Source: Acetatifactor sp. (lineage in GTDB: Bacteria; Bacillota; Clostridia; Lachnospirales; Lachnospiraceae). From it: a stretch of 57,973 nucleotides of DNA. How positions within the stretch are numbered: the stretch's first letter is position 1; every line of letters begins with the position of its first letter. The position numbers and the translations under genes were made by a program. Of this stretch, positions 39,434-48,639 are shown one piece after another. Under the pieces are notes generated by a model. The model searched no databases, was not told the DNA's origin, and saw only the letters and a program-made list of their open reading frames with translations. The stretch spans positions 1-57,973 of the forward strand of contig JAFLRM010000019.1 of the NCBI GenBank assembly GCA_022511465.1, in the 5' to 3' direction.

Positions 39434-41212
39434 ATGAGAAAACAAAATTCGGAATTTCTGACAGCATTTTCATCAGAAGCAAGCAATGATATCAAAAATA
39501 CAGACTATTTCGGTTTTGTAGAGCTGGACGACTATGCCTGTTATGTGATAGCGGACGGAATTGATGACCAGCTGGAGGCGCTGAGTGCCAGATTGGCAGT
39601 GACGGCTGCAACCTCAGCCTTTTTGGAGGCTCCCTCCATGAGCCGCCGTACCGTGGAAAGATGCCTGAAAGCCGCCAATAAAGCCCTGTTGGAGGCCAAA
39701 AGCAAAACGACGCTGAAGGCATCTATCATCATCGTACTTACCAACTATGTAAAATTGCGGTATGGACAGGCGGGCAATATCCGGCTGCGTTTATACCGCA
39801 ATGGTTTTTTTAAGCTGGGAACCACGGATCAGTCCCTCACCATGGACATGGTGAAGGAGGAGAGAATCTCTCAGGACAAAGTGGCAGACCACATAGAGAG
39901 AAACAACTTATATGCCTTTTTGGGACAGGATAGGGAGTTTCATCCTTACATATCAAAGAAGATTAAGCTGACCGATGCGGATGCGATCGCTCTCTACACA
40001 AGAGGTGTCTGGGAACATGTGGATGAGGGGGAATTGAATGATGTATTTGCGGACGCCGGCGACGATCCCAAGGAGACGGTGGACAACATAGAGGACATGT
40101 TGTTGTCCAGACAGCCGGAGGATTTGCAGAAGTACACCCTGGCAGTGATCTTTGCCAACAAACTCTTTGTAGATCCCAACCGAAAACGCAGGATCCGCCG
40201 GATACTCATGATCGCGATCCCTGTGGTAATAGCTCTTATTGTGCTGACAGTGGTGCTCGTGGTCCTGCATAACAAGAAAATGGAGAAGCGGGAACAGATG
40301 CAGCTGGGATATACGGATATGATCGAGTATATCCAGATGAATAATTACGCCAGAGCCCGGGAGAAATGTGAGGATGTGATGGAGCTGTCTCAAGATCTGA
40401 AGGATCGGAATATGACGGCGCAGTTGGGCGATTATCAGAAGTTGATCGAATCCGTCTTGAGCGCCCAAGAGTTTCTGAACACCGGATCTTATGAGGAGGC
40501 TCTGACTGCTTTCCGGGAGGCGGCCAACCGTTCGGAATATCTGGATCGGCTGGGATTGGATTATATCAATGAACGACTGGAACGGACGGCCGACTATCTG
40601 TCCGTGTATGACCTGATCTATCTGGGAGACCGTCTGGCACTTAACCTACAGTATGACAGAGCGGAGGAAAAGTATCTGGAAGCCAGGGCGCAAGCCTCCA
40701 AAATCTATTTTGACGAGGGCAGAACGGCCGCCATAGATGCTCTGGATAAACTTTACGAAGACCAGCAGGCGCAGTTGGAGGCGGAGAACGAAGCCCGGCG
40801 AGAGCAGATTGCCAACGAGGAGTCCGGTGCAAACTTTATTGCCCAGGGAGACATTGCCTTCGCCCAGGGGGATTACGAGAGCGCTCAGGTATACTACTCC
40901 TCGGCCCTGCAGAAGTTTGTGCAGCTGGGGGATGAAGTACAACAGGAAGTGGTGAATGGCAAGCTGGAGATCACGGAGCAGAAGCTTGCGGCCAGGGAAG
41001 CACAGTCTGTGGAAGCGGAAAACTATGTGGCTCAGGCGGCCGCATGTGCGGACGCGAGGGATTATAACGGAGCCAAAAGATACTATTTGTTGGCAAAAGA
41101 CATCTACGCAACTTTAAAGGATGAGGAAAAGCTGAATGAAATCTCCAGAAAGATGGAGACCTTGGAAATTAAGGAGAGTTCACAGCCGGCAAATCAGGAA
41201 AACACGGAGTAA
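39434..41212 (+). CDS. PP2C-like pseudophosphatase with membrane helix and TPR repeats
   Basis: 592 residues. N-terminal PP2C-like fold (1-235) retains YVIADGIDD but lacks the later aspartates: LYTRGVWEHV replaces the SDGxxD motif and YTLAVIFAN replaces DNxT. It is therefore probably catalytically dead. A membrane helix (about 257-280) leads to helical hairpins of TPR type (about 285-590; for example NYARAREKCEDVMEL, DYESAQVYYSSALQKF, DYNGAKRYYLLAKDIYATL). As a dead phosphatase with TPRs it may scaffold the machine by binding a phosphoprotein without cleaving it. Confidence 0.78.
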   Translation: MRKQNSEFLTAFSSEASNDIKNTDYFGFVELDDYACYVIADGIDDQLEALSARLAVTAATSAFLEAPSMSRRTVERCLKAANKALLEAKSKTTLKASIIIVLTNYVKLRYGQAGNIRLRLYRNGFFKLGTTDQSLTMDMVKEERISQDKVADHIERNNLYAFLGQDREFHPYISKKIKLTDADAIALYTRGVWEHVDEGELNDVFADAGDDPKETVDNIEDMLLSRQPEDLQKYTLAVIFANKLFVDPNRKRRIRRILMIAIPVVIALIVLTVVLVVLHNKKMEKREQMQLGYTDMIEYIQMNNYARAREKCEDVMELSQDLKDRNMTAQLGDYQKLIESVLSAQEFLNTGSYEEALTAFREAANRSEYLDRLGLDYINERLERTADYLSVYDLIYLGDRLALNLQYDRAEEKYLEARAQASKIYFDEGRTAAIDALDKLYEDQQAQLEAENEARREQIANEESGANFIAQGDIAFAQGDYESAQVYYSSALQKFVQLGDEVQQEVVNGKLEITEQKLAAREAQSVEAENYVAQAAACADARDYNGAKRYYLLAKDIYATLKDEEKLNEISRKMETLEIKESSQPANQENTE

Positions 41213-41257
41213 CAGCAAATACCCTAAAATAGATCAGCGTGGAGAGAAATTGGCGGA

Positions 41258-42574
41258 ATGGAGAATCAGGTGGACAACAACAATTTTGACATGGAACAGT
41301 ATATCCGGGAACGTATGCTGGAGATCACCCAGTTAGAAGATCGGGAATTGTACAAGAATATTGTGGGTGATATGCTGCTGAAACTGTATGAGTACAATCA
41401 GGAGGCGTACCGGGGGCTGGAAGAGCGGGTGTTGAAAGAGAGTACGCCCGAGCAGAGCAGCTACGCCATTTACCTGACCATGACGGATAGAGAGCACTAT
41501 GATGCCACGGATGTCTTTATGTTTCCCATGCGGGAGGAGGACAGCAAGAAGCAAAAGCTTCTCGCGAAAGAGGTGAACGAGGCCGTTCAAAAAGGGGAGG
41601 AATTTCTGCTGTATACCGTGTTTTTCCAAACCGGTGCCTCTGATATCCGACGCCTTCTTAAGGGGGAGAGAACATTTACCGGTGTGCTTAAAACGGAGAA
41701 GCGGGAGTATCGGGGAACCTTTATTCTGCGGCGCAACGAGATTTATCTGGATATGGTGAAAGAACTGTATTACATTTTTGCGGCAAACAATCAGACTTGG
41801 ACTACCGTGTGTGAAGCTTATTTGACCAAATTGATGGATGTATATCTGTGCACGGTAGAAAATATACCCGATCAGGATGAGATTCTGGAAATACGGGTGG
41901 ATTTTGAGGAGTATGCGGATGTGGTGCGGCATGAGATGATTCCCCTGTGGAATTTGCAGAAAATCAGTCTAAAAACCAGCACTTATCCGGATCCCTGCAT
42001 AGATAAGACCAACTATGAGCATCAGATTTTTGCGCATCTTCTGCAGCCGGACTGTGAGTATCTTGTGATGAACACGGACGTGGAGATTACCAATATCAGG
42101 CGATTAAACGGAGATCTGCTGATCTCCTGTCCTCTGGACAAACCTTATGAGTGGGAGATGTATCAGGTCAACCAGATTGAGCATCAGGAGCAGTATTTCT
42201 ATCCGGTGCTTGGCAATCAATACAAGGAAAGCTTTTCCGGGAGAATTACGGAGATGTACCGCAGAAGCATCAAGACCAAGGCGGAGATGGCTCGGTTGAT
42301 CGAAGCTTTTTCCTACGATGATTATGTGCTCTTTCGGGGGATGGAAATACAGGATACACCTCCGGAGGACTGGGAAGACAGCAACTACAACATGGACGGA
42401 TTTATTCAGGATGAGATCCGGATAGGAAATGCCAGACAGATACTGCATCTGTCCTTTGCTCCGGTTAACGCGGAGCATTACCTGAACGAAGATATCATGA
42501 GTTTTCTGGTCACGCAGGTGCAGAAGATTTTTCCGGAATATTTATGTGTCGGCAGTCTGAGCAAGGAGGCGTAA
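41258..42574 (+). CDS. Cluster protein of unknown function (possible baseplate part), 438 aa
   Basis: 438 residues, soluble, acidic. Strand-rich C-terminal half with ISCPLDKPYEWEMYQVNQIEH, then helical and strand segments. N-terminal helix (YIRERMLEITQLEDRELYKNIVGDML) and an FTGVLKTEKREYRG strand pair are visible. I do not recognise the family. Its location between the TPR protein and the Hsp70-like gene, with tight spacing, suggests a structural baseplate or wedge role. Confidence 0.6.
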   Translation: MENQVDNNNFDMEQYIRERMLEITQLEDRELYKNIVGDMLLKLYEYNQEAYRGLEERVLKESTPEQSSYAIYLTMTDREHYDATDVFMFPMREEDSKKQKLLAKEVNEAVQKGEEFLLYTVFFQTGASDIRRLLKGERTFTGVLKTEKREYRGTFILRRNEIYLDMVKELYYIFAANNQTWTTVCEAYLTKLMDVYLCTVENIPDQDEILEIRVDFEEYADVVRHEMIPLWNLQKISLKTSTYPDPCIDKTNYEHQIFAHLLQPDCEYLVMNTDVEITNIRRLNGDLLISCPLDKPYEWEMYQVNQIEHQEQYFYPVLGNQYKESFSGRITEMYRRSIKTKAEMARLIEAFSYDDYVLFRGMEIQDTPPEDWEDSNYNMDGFIQDEIRIGNARQILHLSFAPVNAEHYLNEDIMSFLVTQVQKIFPEYLCVGSLSKEA

Positions 42575-42575
42575 C

Positions 42576-43268
42576 GTGAATTTTTTGTGGGACATTGCGC
42601 TGGTCGCTAAGCGGCAGGGATGGAAAGAGGAAGAACTTTTCTTCTGCCAGGCAGAAGATTACAGCCCCTTTTATGAACAGGCATTTTCCTGTGTCAATGA
42701 GAAAGAGGTGCCCGGAAAGGAGATAGAGTTAAACCTTCTGTTTCGCCTTGCGCCAATCTTTCAATGGATCCTGGCGGAGGAAGATCCGGTCAATCCCCAG
42801 TTTAACCGCTATCTGGTGGATGCGGCACTGCACATGATACTGTATACCGATCTGCGGCATGGACTTTCCAAGAGAGATATCTACATACGCAAGGTGCGTG
42901 AAGAATTGGAGAGCGGTGTTTTCTGGAAAGATGGGGCGGATACGTTTTGCCGGATCCCTTTGGAGCAGAGAAATCGTCTGGCAGCCCTGGTATTGACCCA
43001 GATGCAGACAGGATCTTCCCTCATGCTCTTTCGCAGGGGTGTCCGAGTCCTGTTTCCCGACGCCGTCATCTACCAGCTTCGAAAGGAGCGCAGGGAAATC
43101 CCATTATACTTGAAGGAAAGCAGGACAGAAGGTCGCGAGCGTATGCTCAATCTTTTGCAGGATATGTTTCTACCGGTGAGTTTTCACCTTCGAGTGTTCT
43201 GGCAGTATCACTTTGGAATCATCGGAGTGGAAGACACCATGAAAATAGATGAGATTGCCATATATTAG
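42576..43268 (+). CDS. Cluster protein of unknown function, 230 aa
   Basis: 230 residues beginning with a GTG codon after AAGGAGGC; the preceding stop is one base away. Helical, with MNFLWDIALVAKRQGW at the start and LHMILYTDLRHGLSKRDIYIRKV in the middle. The last strand VEDTMKIDEIAIY is typical of a small adaptor that pairs with a larger partner. No recognised domain. It lies within the injection cluster. Confidence 0.6.
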   Translation: MNFLWDIALVAKRQGWKEEELFFCQAEDYSPFYEQAFSCVNEKEVPGKEIELNLLFRLAPIFQWILAEEDPVNPQFNRYLVDAALHMILYTDLRHGLSKRDIYIRKVREELESGVFWKDGADTFCRIPLEQRNRLAALVLTQMQTGSSLMLFRRGVRVLFPDAVIYQLRKERREIPLYLKESRTEGRERMLNLLQDMFLPVSFHLRVFWQYHFGIIGVEDTMKIDEIAIY

Positions 43269-43294
43269 GGATAAGTTAAAGGATGCGAGATGGA

Positions 43295-45913
43295 ATGGAT
43301 AAGTATACCTACACCTTAAATCAGAAAAACAGAAAAGAAGAAAACCACCACTATTATACCCGGGAACAGTTGGAGTTGATGACTACCTATCAGCTTCGTG
43401 ATATCTGCTGGAAAGAGCAGATTATCAACGGAATACAGGCACCTTTGGACAAGGAGGAGTTGATCCGTCAGATTATGCGTTTTCGCGGGCGGAAAGAGAA
43501 TCTCTATATCTTGGAACAGAACGATGAGGGATGGAGCCGTCTGGAGGAGCTGCTGCATACGGCGGTCATACACTCTTATCCCCAAACCGTGAAAGGGTGC
43601 GCCAAAATTGTCGCCTATGAGGGACTGGCCATAGACTACTTTGATCACTTTACAATCGGCTACCGGCCGGAGATCGTCAATACCAATGCCCTTCTGGTGA
43701 GTGGGGGACAGATTTGTGCCATTCTCCAGATTGAACAGTTTGGGGCACGGACAGACTGCCTGTACCTGACCAAGTCGGCCGAGATCAAATGCCGGGAATC
43801 CGCCGTGAAAAGCTACCAGCTTTACTGTATGGAGCAGGCCCAGTCGGAATGGCTGTACCGCCTGTATGAGTCGGATTATGATGTCCTTCCGGAGCATTTG
43901 AATTTTTACATGGTGCCGGTGATGGATTTTCAGGTTCGTGAGCTGCTTCAGATCAATATGCCCCTTGCCATCGACTTTGGAACCACCAACACCACCGCGG
44001 GCACCTATCTGGACTCCGGGTACATTGAGAGGCTGGAGGGTGATCCGGTACAGGAGCTTCTCAGGGAGAATGACGTAAACTATGTCACCTGGCTGAAGGA
44101 AGAGGGGGAAGATAAAGAGGAGAGTCCCATCCTGCCCTCTGTAGTGGGCATTACGCGTATTGACGGAGACCAGGTTCACTACGTGTTTGGCCATGAAGCC
44201 AACAAAATATTTCAGATGAGCTACATCGACGAGGGATTCTGCATTTTCTACGACATCAAGAGATGGATCAGTGATCCGGACAAACAGGAGGAGCTGGTGG
44301 ATAAGAACGGCCACCGCTGTTTTGTAAAGCGCAAGGAGATCATCAAGGCATTTCTGGAGTATGTCATAGCCTGTGCCACCCAGCGGTTCAAGTGCCGGTT
44401 TGACAGCCTGCACTTGTCGGCGCCGGTAAAACAGAAAAAACTGTTTGTAAAGCTGTATCAGGAGATTCTGCCGGACTACCACATTGAGGAAGCGAATATG
44501 CTGGACGAGGGTGTGGCAGTTCTTTATAATTCCATTTCGGAACTGATCAGCGAGGGAAAATACCGCAATAACGAGGAACTGAGAGCGCTGATCATAGACT
44601 GTGGCGGCGGTACCACCGATCTGTCCTCCTGCCATTTCTCCATCCGTAACCAGAGGGTGGCATACCGGATCAATATCGCCACCGCCTACGAGAACGGCGA
44701 CACGGACTTTGGCGGCAACAATCTGACCTACCGGATCATGCAGGTACTCAAGATCGCGCTGGCGGCCCAACTGGGCGAGGCGGAAGGGGATATGCCCGAG
44801 GAGATCGTGGAGCAGATGGGCGACGACATTTTCCGCCGGGTGGACGCGGACGGGATCGGTGATGTGTACCGTCTGCTGGATGAGGAGTACGCCGGAGCGG
44901 AGGAAGTAATACCCACACGGTTTCGGGAATATGAACACCGAAGCAACAGCGAGTATTACGCAGTAAAAAATAATTTTTACTACCTGTTCAATCTGGCGGA
45001 GCAGATCAAGAAGATCTTTTACGGGAGGGAGGAAATCCTGCGGATCGCCATATCGGGTGTGCCCATCCGGGAGACAGCCACCAAATGCCTGTTGGCGGAT
45101 CGATTCAAACTGTCTGTCAGGGAACAGGAGAGACTGACCTTGTTGAAGGATATTCCCACAGTGTATTTCAGCATCAATCTGCTGAACCGCCTGCTGCAGG
45201 CGGACATCTATGGGATTGTGAAGCGATTTATTGAGAACTCCTATGAGAGCGGAGAATTACAGGAGTACTCCATTATGCGTTTGACCGGACAGTCGTGCAA
45301 GATTCACTTGTTTAGGGAGGCGCTGAAGGAGTTTATCCCCGGCAAGATCATCCAGTCCTCCAAGAGGGAGCGGAATGGAGCGGACGGCCATGAAATGAAG
45401 CTGATCTGTCTGGACGGCGCTATCAAATATATCAAGGATCAAAAGTTTGGCTATGCGGATATTCACATTGTCAACGAGCATGCGGCCTTCCCCTACATTG
45501 TGACTGCCATCACCCACACCGGGGAGGAGAAGGTATTGATTCAGAGTCTGGATCGGAATAATATCCGTGGCTTTATTTCCAGGAACATGGCGGATCTGAC
45601 TCTGCAGCTTTATCTGAAGGATGCCAGCCAGAATGTGCGGTACAAATACAATTACTCTGTAAACGCCGGTGACTTTGTCACTGCGGAGGCAGATGACATA
45701 CTGGAAAAATACCACGGGGAGATCCTGCAGGATGATCTGGACTCCATCGTCAACAGAGAGCTGAAATTCTTTGTGCTGGGAGATGAGGAGCGATGGGGAT
45801 TTGTGGTAGTGCCGGTGCTGCGAAAGGAAGAACAGCTGATGCTGGGACCGGATCATTTCTTCCTGTTTGAGACCGATAGCTGGCTGACGAATTTCTTTGA
45901 CGGTACCAAGTAA
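43295..45913 (+). CDS. Hsp70/actin-fold protein with SAP-like N-terminus
   Basis: 872 residues (start 43295 after AAAGGA; an in-frame ATG at 43283 is also possible). Residues about 20-52 resemble a SAP-like motif (LTTYQLRDICWKEQIINGIQ). Phosphate-1 DFGTTNTTAG begins at D227 and phosphate-2 LIIDCGGGTTDLSS at about 432, the signatures of Hsp70/actin/MreB ATPases. About 220 residues precede the ATPase and about 280 follow it. No classic Hsp70 substrate domain is evident. A dedicated chaperone for cluster proteins, with the J protein as partner, is the best guess; a filament or motor role is possible. Confidence 0.75.
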   Translation: MDKYTYTLNQKNRKEENHHYYTREQLELMTTYQLRDICWKEQIINGIQAPLDKEELIRQIMRFRGRKENLYILEQNDEGWSRLEELLHTAVIHSYPQTVKGCAKIVAYEGLAIDYFDHFTIGYRPEIVNTNALLVSGGQICAILQIEQFGARTDCLYLTKSAEIKCRESAVKSYQLYCMEQAQSEWLYRLYESDYDVLPEHLNFYMVPVMDFQVRELLQINMPLAIDFGTTNTTAGTYLDSGYIERLEGDPVQELLRENDVNYVTWLKEEGEDKEESPILPSVVGITRIDGDQVHYVFGHEANKIFQMSYIDEGFCIFYDIKRWISDPDKQEELVDKNGHRCFVKRKEIIKAFLEYVIACATQRFKCRFDSLHLSAPVKQKKLFVKLYQEILPDYHIEEANMLDEGVAVLYNSISELISEGKYRNNEELRALIIDCGGGTTDLSSCHFSIRNQRVAYRINIATAYENGDTDFGGNNLTYRIMQVLKIALAAQLGEAEGDMPEEIVEQMGDDIFRRVDADGIGDVYRLLDEEYAGAEEVIPTRFREYEHRSNSEYYAVKNNFYYLFNLAEQIKKIFYGREEILRIAISGVPIRETATKCLLADRFKLSVREQERLTLLKDIPTVYFSINLLNRLLQADIYGIVKRFIENSYESGELQEYSIMRLTGQSCKIHLFREALKEFIPGKIIQSSKRERNGADGHEMKLICLDGAIKYIKDQKFGYADIHIVNEHAAFPYIVTAITHTGEEKVLIQSLDRNNIRGFISRNMADLTLQLYLKDASQNVRYKYNYSVNAGDFVTAEADDILEKYHGEILQDDLDSIVNRELKFFVLGDEERWGFVVVPVLRKEEQLMLGPDHFFLFETDSWLTNFFDGTK

Positions 45914-45924
45914 GGAGGAGGCAT

Positions 45925-46701
45925 ATGTTAGTACAGGCAATTCCATTGTTTCAGGATGCGCATCTTTTGAGGAGAAATATGCTGGAGGCGTTGTCCGATT
46001 ACACGTTTCTCTTTCCGGAACATCAGTATCAGGGATATGCGGACGGGATCCTGGCGGGCTGTGAACTGACTACCACCAAGGACACCATTATCTTAAATGA
46101 GGGCATTCTGCTCTTTGAGAAGAAACTCTATCTGTTGAGGGAGCCCATGATAATCGCATATCATCCTACCAACAATCTGACCGTTTTGAAGCTGAAGTTT
46201 TCGGATGAGATGCGTGATGTCAACTTTATATATCGGGAGATGGAGCTGATCCTGTCCGAGCAGGAGAAACCCCAAAAGGGAGAAATGGAGATGTGTCGCT
46301 TCACCCTGCAGGAGGGAGCGAGGCTTCGCTATGAATATCAGGATTTTGAGGATAGGGATACCATCTACGACACATTGAACAGAGTGTATGTACCCTATGC
46401 CTCGATAGGGCGGAGCACGCTGTCGCCCGACATCACCAGAAGCTTTGCCGGAGAGATGCTGGAAATCAATTCCATAACAGATTTTGACGCGCTGTTCTGT
46501 ATGCAGATTCTGGGACAGAACCAACCCATCGGCAAGGAGGCTCTCAAAGCATACCTCAAAAGAAAAGGTATCAGGGAGCTTTCGGATGGCACAAATCATG
46601 ATATCTACATGGGACTGGCGAAGGTGCTGAAGAAGGCCGCCGGGGAAGAACAGCCGGAAGAGGTAAAGCAGAGAAAGAAATGGAGGGTTACCGTTGAGTG
46701 A
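45925..46701 (+). CDS. Cluster protein of unknown function (possible baseplate), 258 aa
   Basis: 258 residues with N-terminal LVQAIPLFQDAHLLRRNMLEALSDYTF, a start pattern seen in some baseplate wedge proteins of the TssK kind, then a beta-rich region and a final helical part with a Lys/Arg-rich tail. No firm family. 11 bases after the Hsp70-like gene with AAGGAGGAGG. The stop overlaps the next gene's start. Confidence 0.55.
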   Translation: MLVQAIPLFQDAHLLRRNMLEALSDYTFLFPEHQYQGYADGILAGCELTTTKDTIILNEGILLFEKKLYLLREPMIIAYHPTNNLTVLKLKFSDEMRDVNFIYREMELILSEQEKPQKGEMEMCRFTLQEGARLRYEYQDFEDRDTIYDTLNRVYVPYASIGRSTLSPDITRSFAGEMLEINSITDFDALFCMQILGQNQPIGKEALKAYLKRKGIRELSDGTNHDIYMGLAKVLKKAAGEEQPEEVKQRKKWRVTVE

Positions 46702-47968
46702 ACAGACAAATTCCAATATAGAGGAAGAGGAATTTTCGGAAGAAGAGAAAATGCTGTATGCACAGCGCTTAATGAGAATCAAATGTTCCTGCGGAACCAA
46801 GAGTAATTACATCAATATTCCAATAGACCACGGAGTGGTTACAGGAAGTGATCAGCAGCCGCTGTTGAATGCAAATGATCATATAGGAGGCACCGGTAAC
46901 AATATTATTCATTTTGGAAAGTGCCGTTCGGATCACAATCCCCACCGTGTGTTCCTACGAACGCTCTCATGTAACTTTGAGTGGGGGCGGGATTTGCTTG
47001 AAGATTGGGGAATTGTAAGTCTTGACTGTACTCCGGTGGTGGAACAAGTATGGCAAAATACAAATGACAAAAACATGCTGGATGGTGCGCCCGCATTGCT
47101 TGTGGGGAGCTGTGCCACTTGTCGGTATGGAGGAACCATCACTTTTACAAAGTCGGAAGCGGAAGAGGTTGTAAAGGAGGATAATGAGGAGGATAAAGAG
47201 GAGGATATTGTAAAAAAGGAGACCGATGAGGTGGTCGCCGCCGCTATGGAAAAAATCCGTTCCACCGGAGAAGGAGGAGATCAGGCTGTTTTGGAAGCAC
47301 AGATGTATCTGCTACAAGCCGCAGCCCAATCACCTGAGGAGCTGGAAGGCGTCAAAACATTTCTTCAAGGATATATGGCTATGCAACGGGCTGAACGACT
47401 TGTACTTGAGAGAGAGCAAGCGATGAGCAATTACGAGTACAATGTGACACTTTCCCATGCCCAAAACTATATACTCGAAAATGGATTAATTACAAATCAG
47501 CAGGCGTTGGGGGACTTTCGAGTCAATTACTTCAATGCGTCACAAGTAGGATGTGGAGCCGTGGCTGCCTATAATGCAAACCTTATCTTGCAGCTGGAAT
47601 CTTATAATCCTTTGGAAGAGTTAATTTATGAGATGGAGCCATATGGATTGATAAACAATCCTTATGGTTTGATGCCCGCCGGACTTATAGATTACTATGT
47701 GCGGGGTGACATGCAGGTGAGCTATGAGGTGACAGATCTCGCGGCACATATTGAGGAGTCGGACGCGGGGATTATTATGTATGTGGCCCAGGATCATGTT
47801 CACTATGTAACCTGCAAGCATAATGATGACGGCTCTTTTTCCTTTTACAATACCTACAATGGAGTTGAGACGCAGACTATGCAGTTTGAGGAGTTTGAGG
47901 CATCCCTTGAAGAAGAGAATCCGATAGCCATCGCGGCAATTACCTTAACCCAAAAAGAGAACCACTGA
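46694..47968 (+). CDS. PAAR-like (DUF4280) tip fused to a papain/C39-like peptidase
   Basis: 424 residues from a TTG start (46694) that follows GGAGGG at 46682-46687 and overlaps the preceding gene by 8 bases. Residues about 30-155 resemble DUF4280, a PAAR-like spike tip: CSCGTKS, HG, NIIHFGKC, then CTPVVEQVW and GSCATCRYGGTI. A Glu/Lys-rich hinge (about 155-180) and a helical linker lead to a cysteine-peptidase-like domain: catalytic Cys C287 in VGCGAVAAYN, His H370 in HVHYVTC, and Asn N386 in YNTYNG. This would be an evolved tip carrying a peptidase effector. The peptidase identity is by motif only. Confidence 0.7.
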   Translation: MSEQTNSNIEEEEFSEEEKMLYAQRLMRIKCSCGTKSNYINIPIDHGVVTGSDQQPLLNANDHIGGTGNNIIHFGKCRSDHNPHRVFLRTLSCNFEWGRDLLEDWGIVSLDCTPVVEQVWQNTNDKNMLDGAPALLVGSCATCRYGGTITFTKSEAEEVVKEDNEEDKEEDIVKKETDEVVAAAMEKIRSTGEGGDQAVLEAQMYLLQAAAQSPEELEGVKTFLQGYMAMQRAERLVLEREQAMSNYEYNVTLSHAQNYILENGLITNQQALGDFRVNYFNASQVGCGAVAAYNANLILQLESYNPLEELIYEMEPYGLINNPYGLMPAGLIDYYVRGDMQVSYEVTDLAAHIEESDAGIIMYVAQDHVHYVTCKHNDDGSFSFYNTYNGVETQTMQFEEFEASLEEENPIAIAAITLTQKENH

Positions 47969-48022
47969 TATGACAATGTGTTTGTGTGCCGCCGGTCGCT
48001 TTGCGGCAGAATGAGAGGAATC

Positions 48023-48637
48023 ATGATATATACAGACGAAGCGATACTGAAGATAAGAGAACAGATGGAGCAAAACGAGAAAAAGAGCCATTCGGACGAG
48101 GTGATTAAGGAGGAATTGGAGCATTCCATATATGATGAAGAGATTAAAATATTTCATCTGCCGGTGAAATTCACGGATATGGAGCTGTTGGACGGCAGGA
48201 TCACCATGAGACTGCCTAATGATTTCACTCCACGGACGGAGGAAGAAATTGCAAGAGTATATTTTTTGGGCAACCAGCCGCAGTATGTTTACAGTAATCC
48301 TTATCTGGACTTTGCCCTTGCACTGAATTGGACAGCTCATCAGATTGACAAGGAGACACTTTTTGAAGCGGCAAGGGACGTAGAATACCTTCTGGATAGA
48401 GTGGGTCCTCAAACACGGTTCCTTGGAAAACAGCAGTTGAAAAGGGATGAAGGAAATATTGCCACTTTTCAGTTTGTTGCCAATACCTTAGATGGAGTGG
48501 TCTATATGAATATGTTCTGCGCCTGTGTAGAGGGAAGGCTTTTGATGGGAACTCTGTCTTTTGACGAGATGCTGAGCAAGAGACTGGCGCCGCTCACGGA
48601 GGAAATCGTGAGATCACTTCGTATCAGGGAGGAATAA
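48023..48637 (+). CDS. Eag/DcrB-like putative effector chaperone
   Basis: 204 residues from the ATG at 48023, which follows GAGAGGA; an earlier in-frame ATG at 47978 would add a Cys/Arg-rich stretch. The core reads ITMRLPNDFTPRTEEEIARVYF and NPYLDFALALNWTAHQI and continues into a beta-rich domain, a pattern like DUF1795/DcrB proteins. In Gram-negative T6SS, Eag proteins of this fold shield membrane segments of PAAR-RHS effectors. The nearby RHS fusion has such a hydrophobic segment, so this is its probable chaperone. Confidence 0.5.
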   Translation: MIYTDEAILKIREQMEQNEKKSHSDEVIKEELEHSIYDEEIKIFHLPVKFTDMELLDGRITMRLPNDFTPRTEEEIARVYFLGNQPQYVYSNPYLDFALALNWTAHQIDKETLFEAARDVEYLLDRVGPQTRFLGKQQLKRDEGNIATFQFVANTLDGVVYMNMFCACVEGRLLMGTLSFDEMLSKRLAPLTEEIVRSLRIREE

Positions 48638-48639
48638 TT

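Noticed and set aside
38561..39445. 294-residue minus-strand frame opposite the PP2C gene
   Set aside because: The PP2C motifs are on the plus strand and the minus frame has no domain or promoter.
43316..44938. 540-residue open frame on the minus strand inside the Hsp70-like gene
   Set aside because: It lies wholly antisense to a gene with clear ATPase motifs, good spacing and ribosome site. Its product has no recognisable domains and no ribosome site of its own; it is a by-product of codon bias on the other strand.
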